NCBI RefSeq assembly: GCF_900142195.1
Contig: NZ_FRAB01000002.1
Span: 124,001 to 188,000, forward strand
Direction: 5' to 3'
Source: Paraburkholderia terricola
GTDB lineage: Bacteria > Pseudomonadota > Gammaproteobacteria > Burkholderiales > Burkholderiaceae
DNA length: 64,000 bases
The notes beneath the pieces were generated by a model. It did no database searches, had not been told where the DNA came from, and was given only the letters and a program-made list of their open reading frames with translations. The position numbers and the translations under genes were made by a program. Numbering within the stretch: the stretch's first letter is position 1; the number at the start of each line of letters is the position of its first letter. This document shows positions 55,743-63,300 of this stretch, piece after piece.

Positions 55743-55827
55743 ACTTATTGGTGCGGAAAGAGGAGTTGTAAAGTCTTTCGAAAAGCCTGTTCCGTAAGGC
55801 TAGTTCGGTCGCGTTGAATGATTCATA

Positions 55828-55851
55828 CCCCCAAACATACCCCCAACCGCG
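55828..55851. repeat. Tandem CATACCCCCAA(A/C) repeat at the element end
   Basis: Two 12-base units CATACCCCCAAA and CATACCCCCAAC are adjacent. Such C-tract repeats are often found just inside the ends of elements moved by P4-type tyrosine integrases, where they can be arm-type sites. This is inference. Confidence 0.4.
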
Positions 55852-55903
55852 TTCGATGGAGCTTTTCCGTTGGGCGACGTGTCCGGCCGGAGCAAAAAGT
55901 CTT

Positions 55904-56016
55904 GGGGACACGGGGACAACCGGTCATAAATCCCCGAAAGCCGCGCCAGATAAGGCTTTGCCTGTCCCCAAAACACACATATAAACACGGGGACAAACCG
56001 GGGACAGTCTGGGGAC
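55904..56016. repeat. GGGGACA iteron cluster
   Basis: GGGGACA occurs at 55904-55910, 55912-55918, 55989-55995 and 56000-56006, with an inverted copy TGTCCCC at 55963-55969 and a variant GGGGACG at 56011. That is five exact copies in about 105 bp of non-coding DNA. This density is expected for binding sites of a replication initiator or repressor. Confidence 0.6.
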
Positions 56017-56131
56017 GCCCTGCCTGTCCGCCGCAGGAATCTTGCCTCCGTCTGGAACCATGCGCGGAAGGAAATCCCGGCCGCCGCCGCTCCCGCCGGT
56101 CGAAGGCTGGGAAGGCCGGTACAATCCTCAC

Positions 56132-56188
56132 ACCAAAGCCTAGGGCGGCCACCCGAACACCGGCTCTCCTTCACCGGCTGGCTTTGGT
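56132..56188 (+). promoter_or_regulatory. Leader inverted repeat ACCAAAGCC/GGCTTTGGT
   Basis: Perfect 9-base arms at 56132-56140 and 56180-56188 enclose a 39-base GC-rich region in which CACCGGCT is directly repeated. A possible -10 (TACAAT) lies at 56120-56125. It lies 35 bp ahead of the 285-residue ORF and could be a structured leader or operator. Confidence 0.45.
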
Positions 56189-56222
56189 CCTTCCAGAAGG
56201 GCGCATTTTGAAGGGTGCGCGC

Positions 56223-57080
56223 ATGAAACCGCTTTACCATCCTTGGATTCCTGTGCCGGTGCAGGAGTCTTTCGAGCGCATCATGGACGAAACGCTGGGC
56301 TACCCCCGGGCCGAACGCGAGTGCGCAATACGACTGGTTTCCAGCGAGGCAATGGAGAAGTTCTACCGACACCCGTGGTTCTCGCGGTGGCGCTGGTCGA
56401 GGGACGCCTATTGGACTTCGTGGAAAATCTGGTTCAATCATGCGATCGTTGCGGCGACCGCCGTCCACTCGGCGCGTCGGCAGGCGCTTGACGAGCAGCG
56501 GGAGCGTATATCACGGCTATCCAAAGTGCTCGAAGAGGCCGTGAATCTATACGCGGAGATCGAAGATGCGGAAGGCGCAGCACCAATATCGCTTCCGTCT
56601 GAATTCAGCCTCGCGTTTGCCCTGATGGACGCAGCCGGGACCAACAGCGGGATAGTTGGCGATCAGAGTCGGGCGGGATACGAACTTTACTCGCAGGAGC
56701 TCCTGCTACCGATCAGGTGCGCCGATGGCCGAGCGTACTTCATTCCGTCCGTGGCCCAAATGATGTTGGCGTTGAGCCTTTCGATGGAAGCGCTCGCTGC
56801 GCAACTGGCGGACAGGAAAACCATTCCCTGGTCGTATCCACAGGATCAGGACATTTTCGAGTCACAGAAAGCGAACGACCAACGCGCCTACGTTCGACAC
56901 TTCGATCGCAATATGAGTGACCTTTCTTCAGAGTTCGGGTGTTCGAGGGCCGGGGAGCCAGGATGGAGGTTGCCCGACTCGTTGCTTGCGTTGCAGTGCA
57001 AAGTTGCTTTGGACCTTCCCGAACTGGACGGCTTTGTTGACCGGCTGCGCAAGCACAGACTGAGGGCGGAAGATTTGTAG
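56223..57080 (+). CDS. Element-encoded protein, function unknown
   Basis: A 285-residue soluble protein. It starts MKPLYHPWIPVPVQESFERIM with GAAGGGTG 7-8 bases before the ATG. The frame is open further upstream to 55818, but through the iteron region. It contains an aromatic-rich HPWFSRWRWSRDAYWTSWKIW block, a predicted coiled coil (RRQALDEQRERISRLSKVLEEAVNLYAEIE) and a C-terminal helical part. No known domain is recognised. It is the first gene of the element operon, ahead of the AlpA-like regulator. Confidence 0.6.
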   Translation: MKPLYHPWIPVPVQESFERIMDETLGYPRAERECAIRLVSSEAMEKFYRHPWFSRWRWSRDAYWTSWKIWFNHAIVAATAVHSARRQALDEQRERISRLSKVLEEAVNLYAEIEDAEGAAPISLPSEFSLAFALMDAAGTNSGIVGDQSRAGYELYSQELLLPIRCADGRAYFIPSVAQMMLALSLSMEALAAQLADRKTIPWSYPQDQDIFESQKANDQRAYVRHFDRNMSDLSSEFGCSRAGEPGWRLPDSLLALQCKVALDLPELDGFVDRLRKHRLRAEDL

Positions 57081-57195
57081 CAAAAGACTGCCAGAAATAC
57101 TCCGTGGCTGTTGAGTGGTGTCCCGCGCAAGAATACGTCCGTGTTCTGCGGGGTACGTCCCGGACCTCTCGGGAACCACCAACAACGGAGGGAAT

Positions 57196-57420
57196 ATGGC
57201 AGGGTTGCAGGTCGCGGCTGGCGAACGGCTGCTGCGCAGTAAGAGTGTCTTTGGTGAAAGTGCGGCAACCGGACTTTCCAAGACGCAGTGTTATCGACTG
57301 ATCCAGCGAGGGGAATTCCCGGCGCCGTTGAAGATCGGTGCGCGTGCCGTCGCGTGGCGTGCGTCGGAAGTACAGGCATGGATCGATGCCCGCCCGGTGA
57401 AAGGCGGTGACCATGACTGA
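57196..57420 (+). CDS. AlpA-family excisionase/regulator
   Basis: A 74-residue winged-helix protein of the AlpA (phage CP4-57 regulatory protein) family. It shows LLRSKSVFGESAATGLSKTQCYRLIQRGEFPAPLKIGARAVAWRASEVQAWI, the whole helix-turn-helix and wing. AlpA activates integrase or excision in P4-like elements. GGAGGG lies 5 bases before the ATG. It ends inside the next gene (overlap of 8 bases). Confidence 0.85.
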   Translation: MAGLQVAAGERLLRSKSVFGESAATGLSKTQCYRLIQRGEFPAPLKIGARAVAWRASEVQAWIDARPVKGGDHD

Positions 57421-57610
57421 GCTCGCCGCAGTGAAAGCCGACAGGCCGGACCATGTCGATATGACGCGTGCCCGTCGCATCGAACTCGCGAACGCTGCCG
57501 ACGAGGCCGCGCAACTGTTCGAGCTCGAAGTCTCCAAACGTCCGACGCGCGCACGGCTCGCGCATCAGGCTCGGCGCATCGCGGCTGTGTTGCGGATGGG
57601 CGGTGAATGA
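57413..57610 (+). CDS. Small element protein, function unknown
   Basis: A 65-residue Ala/Arg/Glu-rich helical ORF (MTELAAVKADRPDHVDMTRARR). The ATG at 57413 overlaps the AlpA-like stop, so it is probably translationally coupled. No domain is recognised. The ORF ends just before the CI-like RNA leader. Confidence 0.55.
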   Translation: MTELAAVKADRPDHVDMTRARRIELANAADEAAQLFELEVSKRPTRARLAHQARRIAAVLRMGGE

Positions 57611-57684
57611 TGGTCGCGCAGATGGGGGTTGCACGGGTTTACGCGACGCGTTATTCTGGTCGCGTCGCTGAAACAACAGCGTCC

Positions 57685-57698
57685 GGGTTTGACAGCCC
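57685..57698 (+). promoter_or_regulatory. seqA-like element, complementary to the RNA loop
   Basis: GGGTTTGACAGCCC contains TTTGACAG (57688-57695), complementary to CTGTCAA at 57823-57829 in the CI-like RNA. It lies just upstream of a terminator, the position of seqA in phage P4. Confidence 0.5.
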
Positions 57699-57715
57699 GA
57701 TCAATCGAAGCGCAC

Positions 57716-57737
57716 AGCCGCGCAGAGCGGCTTTTTT
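57716..57737 (+). terminator. Terminator in the replication-operon leader
   Basis: AGCCGC pairs with GCGGCT, loop GCAGA, followed by six T. It lies between the seqA-like element and the CI-like RNA, so it would end transcripts before the downstream genes unless read-through occurs. Confidence 0.7.
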
Positions 57738-57768
57738 GTGCGTGTCGCCTTCGTGCGCCTCTTTCAAT

Positions 57769-57848
57769 GGGCGGGCCTTGGTGGGGGCACCTTCGGGTGC
57801 GCCGGTTCCTTCGGTTGCCGGTCTGTCAACCCTGCCCTGTGCCCGCCC
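57769..57848 (+). ncRNA. P4-CI / C4-like antisense immunity RNA candidate
   Basis: An 80-base segment folds as a three-way junction. The outer stem GGGCGGGC/GCCCGCCC pairs 57769-57776 with 57841-57848. Hairpin 1 is GCACC-TTCG-GGTGC (57787-57800, a UUCG tetraloop). Hairpin 2 is CCGG (57802-57805) with CCGG (57818-57821). The single-stranded CTGTCAA (57823-57829, seqB) is complementary to TTTGACAG upstream (57688-57695) and downstream (57855-57862). This is the architecture of P4 CI and phage C4 antisense RNAs that block the replication operon. Confidence 0.6.
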
Positions 57849-57854
57849 ACCTCA

Positions 57855-57862
57855 TTTGACAG
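57855..57862 (+). promoter_or_regulatory. seqC-like element, complementary to the RNA loop
   Basis: TTTGACAG lies 6 bases after the CI-like RNA and 38 bases before the next start codon. It is complementary to CTGTCAA at 57823-57829, matching seqC of phage P4. Confidence 0.5.
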
Positions 57863-57900
57863 TGGGGAGCGGGTTAAACCCAAACCGAAGAGGCCGCAGC

Positions 57901-58077
57901 ATGCGCCAGTCCACGCACGCCCATACCGGGCAACATTCCCCCCTTATTGAATCGATCATCCGCAATGCCCTGCGTGAAGCGGCTACGGCGGACACGTACC
58001 AGTCCGCGCTTGATGTGACCGGCGCAGCGTTGATCGCTATCTCCGCGCTCGTCCGTGCAGAGGTGCGCAATGGCTAA
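57901..58077 (+). CDS. Small element protein, function unknown
   Basis: A 58-residue ORF (MRQSTHAHTGQHSPLIESII, then ALIAISALVRAEVRNG), following AAGAGG. It is helical and hydrophobic at its C terminus. It occupies the position of P4 kil/orf88, just after the immunity RNA, but shows no recognisable similarity. The long frame upstream (57607 onward) overlaps the RNA and is not considered coding. Confidence 0.5.
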   Translation: MRQSTHAHTGQHSPLIESIIRNALREAATADTYQSALDVTGAALIAISALVRAEVRNG

Positions 58078-58408
58078 CCGCACGGCAATCCTCGAAGGCT
58101 TCGACAACGCACCGCCGCTCGATACGGGCGCACCTGTCGAACTGCAATTCGCCGTCGATCTTGGCGCGATCTGCGCCGACGCCTGGCTGGAACTGAAAGG
58201 CTCCGTGCGTCTGCATGAATATGCGGCGTACCAGACGGACGCCTTTTCACGGGGCCTCGAAGCCGGGATGCGGGACGACGCCGCATTCGACTCTCACAGG
58301 CTGGCGGTGAACCGGCAGGCGTTTGCAGCCGGACTCATGGGGCGCGTGCAACAGCACCTGCTGGCCTCTCTCGGTCTTGTGACGCGCGAGTCGCGCACCA
58401 CGCACTGA
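58070..58408 (+). CDS. Small element protein, function unknown
   Basis: A 112-residue soluble ORF (MANRTAILEGFDNAPPLDTG, then LQFAVDLGAICADAWLELKG). Its ATG overlaps the preceding stop, with AGAGG upstream. No domain is recognised. It continues the tight + strand replication operon. Confidence 0.55.
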   Translation: MANRTAILEGFDNAPPLDTGAPVELQFAVDLGAICADAWLELKGSVRLHEYAAYQTDAFSRGLEAGMRDDAAFDSHRLAVNRQAFAAGLMGRVQQHLLASLGLVTRESRTTH

Positions 58409-58421
58409 GGGGCACACGCAC

Positions 58422-58748
58422 ATGGCAAAGAGCAAAAAGAAAGCGGCAGTGTCCACGCCGAAAGCATTCGCCGCTGAAGTCAACCGTATCAATGCAGGCG
58501 CGGCCGGGGTGCGCATTTCGGATGCGATGGAACTACTGGACAGCCTGATATGGGCGGCGGATCAGGCCGCGTCACAACAGCAATACGACATGGTTCTCAG
58601 TTTGTTGCGCGCCTCTCTGCCGTCGGTCGGCGCGGCGCTGGAGGCGGCTAACGACGCGTTGGGCGAATGCCGCATCGGCAGGTATGTGTACAGCAATGAC
58701 GTGAGCGCCGGTGGCGCGGTGCTGGAGGTGTCCCATGCCTGTGCCTGA
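58422..58748 (+). CDS. Small element protein, function unknown
   Basis: A 108-residue ORF with a Lys-rich start (MAKSKKKAAVSTPKAF) and a helical body (AMELLDSLIWAADQAASQQQ). No domain is recognised. It ends 14 bases after the start of the next gene. Confidence 0.55.
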   Translation: MAKSKKKAAVSTPKAFAAEVNRINAGAAGVRISDAMELLDSLIWAADQAASQQQYDMVLSLLRASLPSVGAALEAANDALGECRIGRYVYSNDVSAGGAVLEVSHACA

Positions 58749-58899
58749 CGCCGTACCGCTTCGCGACGCTGGCGGACCACCGGTTCTGCGGATCAGGGGG
58801 CGCAGCACCGCCGACATCCATAACGAGGCTGAATCACGCATGTCGGCTGCCACATACAGGGCGATGCGTTCGCCGCCACGGCTGGAAAGCGACACCTAG
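58735..58899 (+). CDS. 54-residue element protein, function unknown
   Basis: It starts MPVPDAVPLRDAGGPPVLRI at an ATG inside the end of the preceding ORF. GGAGG lies 6 bases upstream, an excellent site placed within that ORF, so it is probably expressed. Basic C terminus. No domain is recognised. Confidence 0.5.
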   Translation: MPVPDAVPLRDAGGPPVLRIRGRSTADIHNEAESRMSAATYRAMRSPPRLESDT

Positions 58900-58920
58900 G
58901 CCGTTAAGCGATTGAGAAAC

Positions 58921-58965
58921 GCCATATGGATTTTTGCGAGATTAGTACCACTAATCGCATATGGC
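58921..58965. promoter_or_regulatory. 45-bp imperfect palindrome ahead of the primase gene
   Basis: GCCATATG/CATATGGC arms at the ends and ATTAGT/ACTAAT arms in the middle, with GCG/CGC, form one extended inverted repeat. It lies 58 bp upstream of the primase start. It could be an operator, an RNA stem, or a primase-binding site. Confidence 0.45.
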
Positions 58966-59022
58966 CGGGTATGGCACGGCGGATCGTGTACGGGACGCGA
59001 TCCGTTACTGAATTGAGAATCT

Positions 59023-61857
59023 ATGAGCGACACACCTATGTCTGAATTCGAGCGCGCGAGAATTGCGCTCGGCCATGTTCCTCCTGACGATCGCGATACG
59101 TGGGTCAGGATGGCGATGGCGCTCAAAACCGGGTTCGGCGCAGAAGGCTTTGACCTCTGGCATGACTGGAGCCAGCAGGCGAAGGGTTTTAACGACGGGG
59201 ATGCGCGGGACGTCTGGAAGTCCGTGAAGGGGGGTAAAACCACACTGGCTTCGCTTTTCTTTGAAGCGAAGAAATACGGTTTTGATCCGCGTGCGCACAA
59301 GGCGAAGCCAGTCACGGCGGCCGAACGCCGACGACAGCAAGCGGAGCGCGCGCACAGGGAGGCGGAGGAGCGCGCGGACGAAGCCGCGCGGCATGCGAAG
59401 GCGGCCGATCTTGCCGCCCGTATCTGGTCGAACGCCGGGGCGGCCCCTGCCGATCATCCGTACCTCGTTCGGAAACGGATCGGCGTGGGCGAGCTTCGAC
59501 TCTATCGCGGTGATCTGCGCATCGGAAAGTCACTTTGCGATGGGGCGCTGATCGTGCCCGCCCGCAATGAGGCGGGCGAACTGTCCACGCTCGAATTCAT
59601 CCTGCCGAACGGCCAGAAGCGATATCTGCCGGACGGTCGCAAGGCCGGTTGTTACGGGTGGGTGGATGCGTCGACGCATTCCACGATCCTGACTGGCGAG
59701 GGATATGCGACATGCGCAACGCTGGCCGCTGCAACCGGCTTTCCGGTCGCCGTTGCATTCGATGCAGGCAACCTGCCAGCGGTGGCCGCAGCGTTGCGTG
59801 CGCGGTTTCCCGAGGCTCGCATTGCGGTGTGCGCGGACGATGATCGAGCGACGCTGAACAATCCGGGCATGACCCGCGCGCAGGCTGCGGCCGATGCGGT
59901 TGGTGGTGTCGTGATCGCGCCTGAGTTCGGAGACGGGCGCCGCGCTGATGAAACAGACTTCAACGACATGGCCGCGCGTCTGGGCGAAGAGGCGGTGGGT
60001 GCGTGCGTTCGCGCCGGGTTATCTCCAGTCCGGCCCGAACCGGCCGCCAGGGCGGACACGGTAACGGTTTGCGATAGTGAGGGCGAGCCGCGGTTCGAAG
60101 TGAAAGACAGTGGGGTGTGGTTTCACGGCACAGACAACCGGGGGCAAAAACTGCGGCCGCACTGGATATGCGCTCGACTGGACGTGACCGCAGAAACGCG
60201 CGACGAGAACAACAACGAGTGGGGCTATCTGCTGGAGTTTGACGACCGCGACGGCAAGCGTAAGCGCTGGGCGGTTCCGGCTCGCCTTTTCGCGGGCGAC
60301 GGAACGGAACTGCGCAGCACGCTTCTCTCGATGGGACTGAAGATCGGTTTCACGCAGGTGGCGCGCTCGCAGATTGCCAACTACATCCAGACGGCGCGCA
60401 CTTCGGCGCGAGCTCGATGCGCGGGTCGCGTGGGCTGGCACGGTGGTGCGTTCGTGTTGCCGGATCGAACCATCGGCGACGGCACCGAGATGACCATCTT
60501 CCAGGCGGAGGCGGCTATCGAAAGCCAGTTCAAACAGGCCGGGCAACTGGCCGACTGGCAGCGCGAACTGGCTGCATTCTGCGTCGGCAACAGTCGCCTG
60601 GCGTTCTGCGTATCGACGGCGTTTGCTGGCACGTTGCTGCGTTTCTCGGGTCAGCAGTCGGGTGGCTTCCACCTGATGGGCGACAGCACGCTAGGCAAGA
60701 CAACCGCGTTGCGCGTGGCCGCGTCGGTGTTTGGCGGGCGTGACTACGTGCGGAGCTGGCGCGCGACGGATAACGCGCTCGAGCTCACGGCCGCGCAGCA
60801 CTGCGACACGCTGCTGATCCTCGATGAAATCGGACAGGTCGATCCCAAGGTGGTGGGCGATGTCGTGTACATGCTCGCCAACGAAGCCGGCAAGGGGCGC
60901 GCGACCCGCACGGCGGCGGCAAAGCCCGTGCTGACCTGGCGGCTGCTGTTCCTCTCCAGCGGCGAAAAGAGCCTGGCTTCGTTGATGACGGAGGCGAACA
61001 AGGCCGCGATGGCGGGGCAGGACGTGCGACTCGCCACGATTCCGGGGGATGCCGGGCGTGGATACGGCATGTTCGAGACGCTGCACGACTTCGCCTCACC
61101 GAAGGCACTGGCCGACCATCTTGCGGCCGCTTCTGGCCGGTTCCACGGCGTGGCAGGCATTGCATTTCTCGAATGGGCGGCACAGCGCCATGAACGTCTG
61201 GTTGACGCGCTCAGGACCCGCATGCTTCCGCTGGTACGTGAGTGGGTGCCCAACGATGCGCACAGCCAGGTGAGCCGCGTTGCGGCCCGTTTCGCGCTTG
61301 TCGGCGTAGCGGGCGAGCTTGCCTCCGAAGCGGGCATTACCGGATGGCCCGAGGGCACGGCGACGGCCGCCGCGCAGGCGAGCTTCAGGGCATGGCTGAC
61401 CGTGCGCGGCGGAACGGGCAACGCCGAACATGCGGCGATGCTCCGGCAGGTCCGCAGCTTCTTCGAGGCCCACGGCGATGCGCGCTTCGTGTGGTGGCAT
61501 CGCGCGCTGGACGACCGCAAGCCCAACACGATGCACCGCGCGGGATTCAAACGGCTGCTCGCGGACGGGGAACACCCCATTTCTTCGAACAAGGACTTCT
61601 ACGGCGCATTCGGCGACGCGATGGGCGACGAGAGCGCGGCCGGATGCGAGATTGAGTACTACGTGCTGTCGGAGGTGTTCCGCAGTGAGGTCTGCAAGGG
61701 CTTCGACCATAAGGCGGTGGCGCGGCTGCTTGTTGAGGTTGGTGCGCTGGTGCCGGAAGGGGAGACCCGCCCCGACAGGAAAGAGCGTTTGCCCGGCATG
61801 AGCGCACAACGCTGCTACCGCTTCTCGCCCAAACTTTTTGATATGGAGGTGAACTGA
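59023..61857 (+). CDS. Element replication primase-helicase (PriCT, Toprim, DUF927)
   Basis: A 944-residue protein like the alpha replication proteins of P4-type elements. Residues ~1-75 (WVRMAMALKTGFGAEGFDLWHDWS) are a PriCT-2-like primase C-terminal motif. Residues ~90-130 are a charged coiled coil. At ~205-330 lies a Toprim domain with Glu in TGEGYATC (~224-231) and CADDD (~270). At ~390-690 lies a DUF927 helicase with Walker A GDSTLGKTT (~552-560) and Walker B LLILDEIGQ (~597-605). It should prime and unwind the element's origin. Full length and intact. Confidence 0.88.
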   Translation: MSDTPMSEFERARIALGHVPPDDRDTWVRMAMALKTGFGAEGFDLWHDWSQQAKGFNDGDARDVWKSVKGGKTTLASLFFEAKKYGFDPRAHKAKPVTAAERRRQQAERAHREAEERADEAARHAKAADLAARIWSNAGAAPADHPYLVRKRIGVGELRLYRGDLRIGKSLCDGALIVPARNEAGELSTLEFILPNGQKRYLPDGRKAGCYGWVDASTHSTILTGEGYATCATLAAATGFPVAVAFDAGNLPAVAAALRARFPEARIAVCADDDRATLNNPGMTRAQAAADAVGGVVIAPEFGDGRRADETDFNDMAARLGEEAVGACVRAGLSPVRPEPAARADTVTVCDSEGEPRFEVKDSGVWFHGTDNRGQKLRPHWICARLDVTAETRDENNNEWGYLLEFDDRDGKRKRWAVPARLFAGDGTELRSTLLSMGLKIGFTQVARSQIANYIQTARTSARARCAGRVGWHGGAFVLPDRTIGDGTEMTIFQAEAAIESQFKQAGQLADWQRELAAFCVGNSRLAFCVSTAFAGTLLRFSGQQSGGFHLMGDSTLGKTTALRVAASVFGGRDYVRSWRATDNALELTAAQHCDTLLILDEIGQVDPKVVGDVVYMLANEAGKGRATRTAAAKPVLTWRLLFLSSGEKSLASLMTEANKAAMAGQDVRLATIPGDAGRGYGMFETLHDFASPKALADHLAAASGRFHGVAGIAFLEWAAQRHERLVDALRTRMLPLVREWVPNDAHSQVSRVAARFALVGVAGELASEAGITGWPEGTATAAAQASFRAWLTVRGGTGNAEHAAMLRQVRSFFEAHGDARFVWWHRALDDRKPNTMHRAGFKRLLADGEHPISSNKDFYGAFGDAMGDESAAGCEIEYYVLSEVFRSEVCKGFDHKAVARLLVEVGALVPEGETRPDRKERLPGMSAQRCYRFSPKLFDMEVN

Positions 61858-61879
61858 TCGTGCGGACCTGATATCTGGC

Positions 61880-61907
61880 GGTGCGGTGCGTTCGCGCGTG
61901 CCGCACC
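61880..61907 (+). promoter_or_regulatory. GC-rich hairpin after the primase gene
   Basis: GGTGCGG pairs with CCGCACC; an inner GCG-TTCG-CGC hairpin lies within. No T-run follows, so it is not a classical terminator; an mRNA stabiliser or processing signal is possible. Confidence 0.4.
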
Positions 61908-61952
61908 TGACAAAGTGACTTTGCTTTCTGTTTAACGCTACAAAGGAAATAT

Positions 61953-62414
61953 ATGACACCAACAGGACAATACGGGGCATCGATTGGTCGTGTTTCGAGC
62001 CAGTCTAATTCACCGGCGGTGACGCGCGCCCGAATGATTGCCGAACTCGGTGAGCCGGCAGTCGCGAAGATGGACCATATCCGGAGTATCTCGGTCGCCG
62101 CGCACGGTGCGCTGATGCACGCGGCAGATACGCGGGAGGAACTGCGCGGGCAGTGGATCCGGGCCCAACTCAGTCTCAACGAACTCGGAGACCTCCAGCG
62201 CGCACGCATGCGCCACCCGGAGGAGACCGCCGCACGTGAGTCCGCGCTTCAGCTTGCGATCCGTCGATACGATCAGGCGCAGGCGCGCCACGACACCCTC
62301 GCGGCGACCTACGACCAGGCGCTTGCGTTGTCGGGCGCGTGCGTTCGCTTGATCAAGAATCGTATCGGTGGCTTCCTGGTGGGCCAGATGATTAGTGACA
62401 TGGAGTGGGAGTGA
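61953..62414 (+). CDS. Element-encoded helical protein, function unknown
   Basis: A 153-residue protein. AAAGGAAA lies 5 bases before the ATG. The middle is predicted helical (RARMRHPEETAARESALQLAIRRYDQAQARHDTLAATYDQ). The C-terminal GGFLVGQMISDMEWE is hydrophobic. No domain is recognised. It is 4 bp ahead of the next gene, so the pair is coupled. Confidence 0.55.
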   Translation: MTPTGQYGASIGRVSSQSNSPAVTRARMIAELGEPAVAKMDHIRSISVAAHGALMHAADTREELRGQWIRAQLSLNELGDLQRARMRHPEETAARESALQLAIRRYDQAQARHDTLAATYDQALALSGACVRLIKNRIGGFLVGQMISDMEWE

Positions 62415-62417
62415 TAT

Positions 62418-62927
62418 ATGAAAACGGCGAAACTGGACAAACTGCGCGAGCAGATCGCGGCCATCAAGGCTGAAATCGTGAGCGTCGAGAGAGCGCAACT
62501 GACGACACCTGAAATTGAGGCACGCGTTGATGGTTTCATTCAGGAAATGAAACGCACGGTGGCGAACGACGTTCTGGACAGCGCTGGGACGCTCACCTAT
62601 ATCAACCAGCTCGGGTCCGGCGCTGGCAATTGGCCGGTGGTAGGCAGCTGGATGCACGCGCGTCCCGCGATTGGATTCGCAATGGCCGTCACGCTCAACC
62701 CCGAGGCATTCAGGGCGATGGTGCTGGAGGCCGCGCTAAAGGAGCTCAACGGTGGGCGGCAGGAGCATGCAACCGGGCGCGTCGAGCTTGTTGAGCAGCT
62801 TCGCGGGAAACTGCGTCTGCTGGAGCGGGATGAGGAGGCGGAAGTTCTTCGCCTGGAGGAGAGTGGTATCGACGCGTTGCGGCGGGCCGATGCCGATCCC
62901 GCTGTGGTCCTTGGTCTTGCCGCCTGA
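62418..62927 (+). CDS. Element-encoded coiled-coil protein, function unknown
   Basis: A 169-residue protein. Residues ~1-30 (KLDKLREQIAAIKAEIVSVER) and ~115-160 (LRGKLRLLERDEEAEVLRLEES) look like coiled coils, with a Gly-rich middle. No domain is recognised. Located between the 153-residue gene and the gpW-like gene in the same operon. Confidence 0.55.
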   Translation: MKTAKLDKLREQIAAIKAEIVSVERAQLTTPEIEARVDGFIQEMKRTVANDVLDSAGTLTYINQLGSGAGNWPVVGSWMHARPAIGFAMAVTLNPEAFRAMVLEAALKELNGGRQEHATGRVELVEQLRGKLRLLERDEEAEVLRLEESGIDALRRADADPAVVLGLAA

Positions 62928-62941
62928 TTCCCGGAGAGAGA

Positions 62942-63145
62942 ATGGCATACACACAGGATGACCTTGACCGCATCCAGGCGGTGATAGCGAAAGGCGAGCT
63001 CGAAGTGCAGTACCACGACCGCAAGGTCCGGTATCGCTCGATAGCCGAACTGCGCGCGGCGCAGACCGAGATTGTGCGGGGTCTTGAGCAGGGCACCCGC
63101 CGCTCGCGGGTGTTCAGGATCAGGCCGGGCGGCAAGGGCATCTAG
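62942..63145 (+). CDS. gpW-like phage head-tail joining protein
   Basis: A 67-residue protein: MAYTQDDLDRIQAVIAKGEL, then VQYHDRKVRYRSIAELRAAQTEI and a basic C terminus (RRSRVFRIRPGGKG). This is the gpW-like pattern of the head-tail connector family. GGAGAGAG lies 5 bases upstream. It shows that the element has phage structural genes or their remnant. A terminator follows. Confidence 0.75.
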   Translation: MAYTQDDLDRIQAVIAKGELEVQYHDRKVRYRSIAELRAAQTEIVRGLEQGTRRSRVFRIRPGGKGI

Positions 63146-63180
63146 CGCCGAGGCTGTCGAAACACAGGAGGTCTTTTGCA

Positions 63181-63202
63181 AGCCGGGCAATGCCCGGCTT
63201 TT
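63181..63202 (+). terminator. Terminator of the element replication operon
   Basis: AGCCGGGC pairs with GCCCGGCT across loop AA/T, followed by TTTTCG. It closes the + strand operon. Confidence 0.8.
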
Positions 63203-63300
63203 CGTTTGCCCATTCGTCCGTATGGTGTACCCGTATTACGTGTCGGAAGTTACTATTGCGCACTGCGTTGCAACGATTTTCCAACAGCATACAGAACCGT

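Noticed and set aside
57607..57900. Upstream in-frame extension of the 58-residue ORF
   Set aside because: It overlaps the terminator and the CI-like RNA; the region's conserved-looking features are RNA structures, and a ribosome site exists only at 57901.
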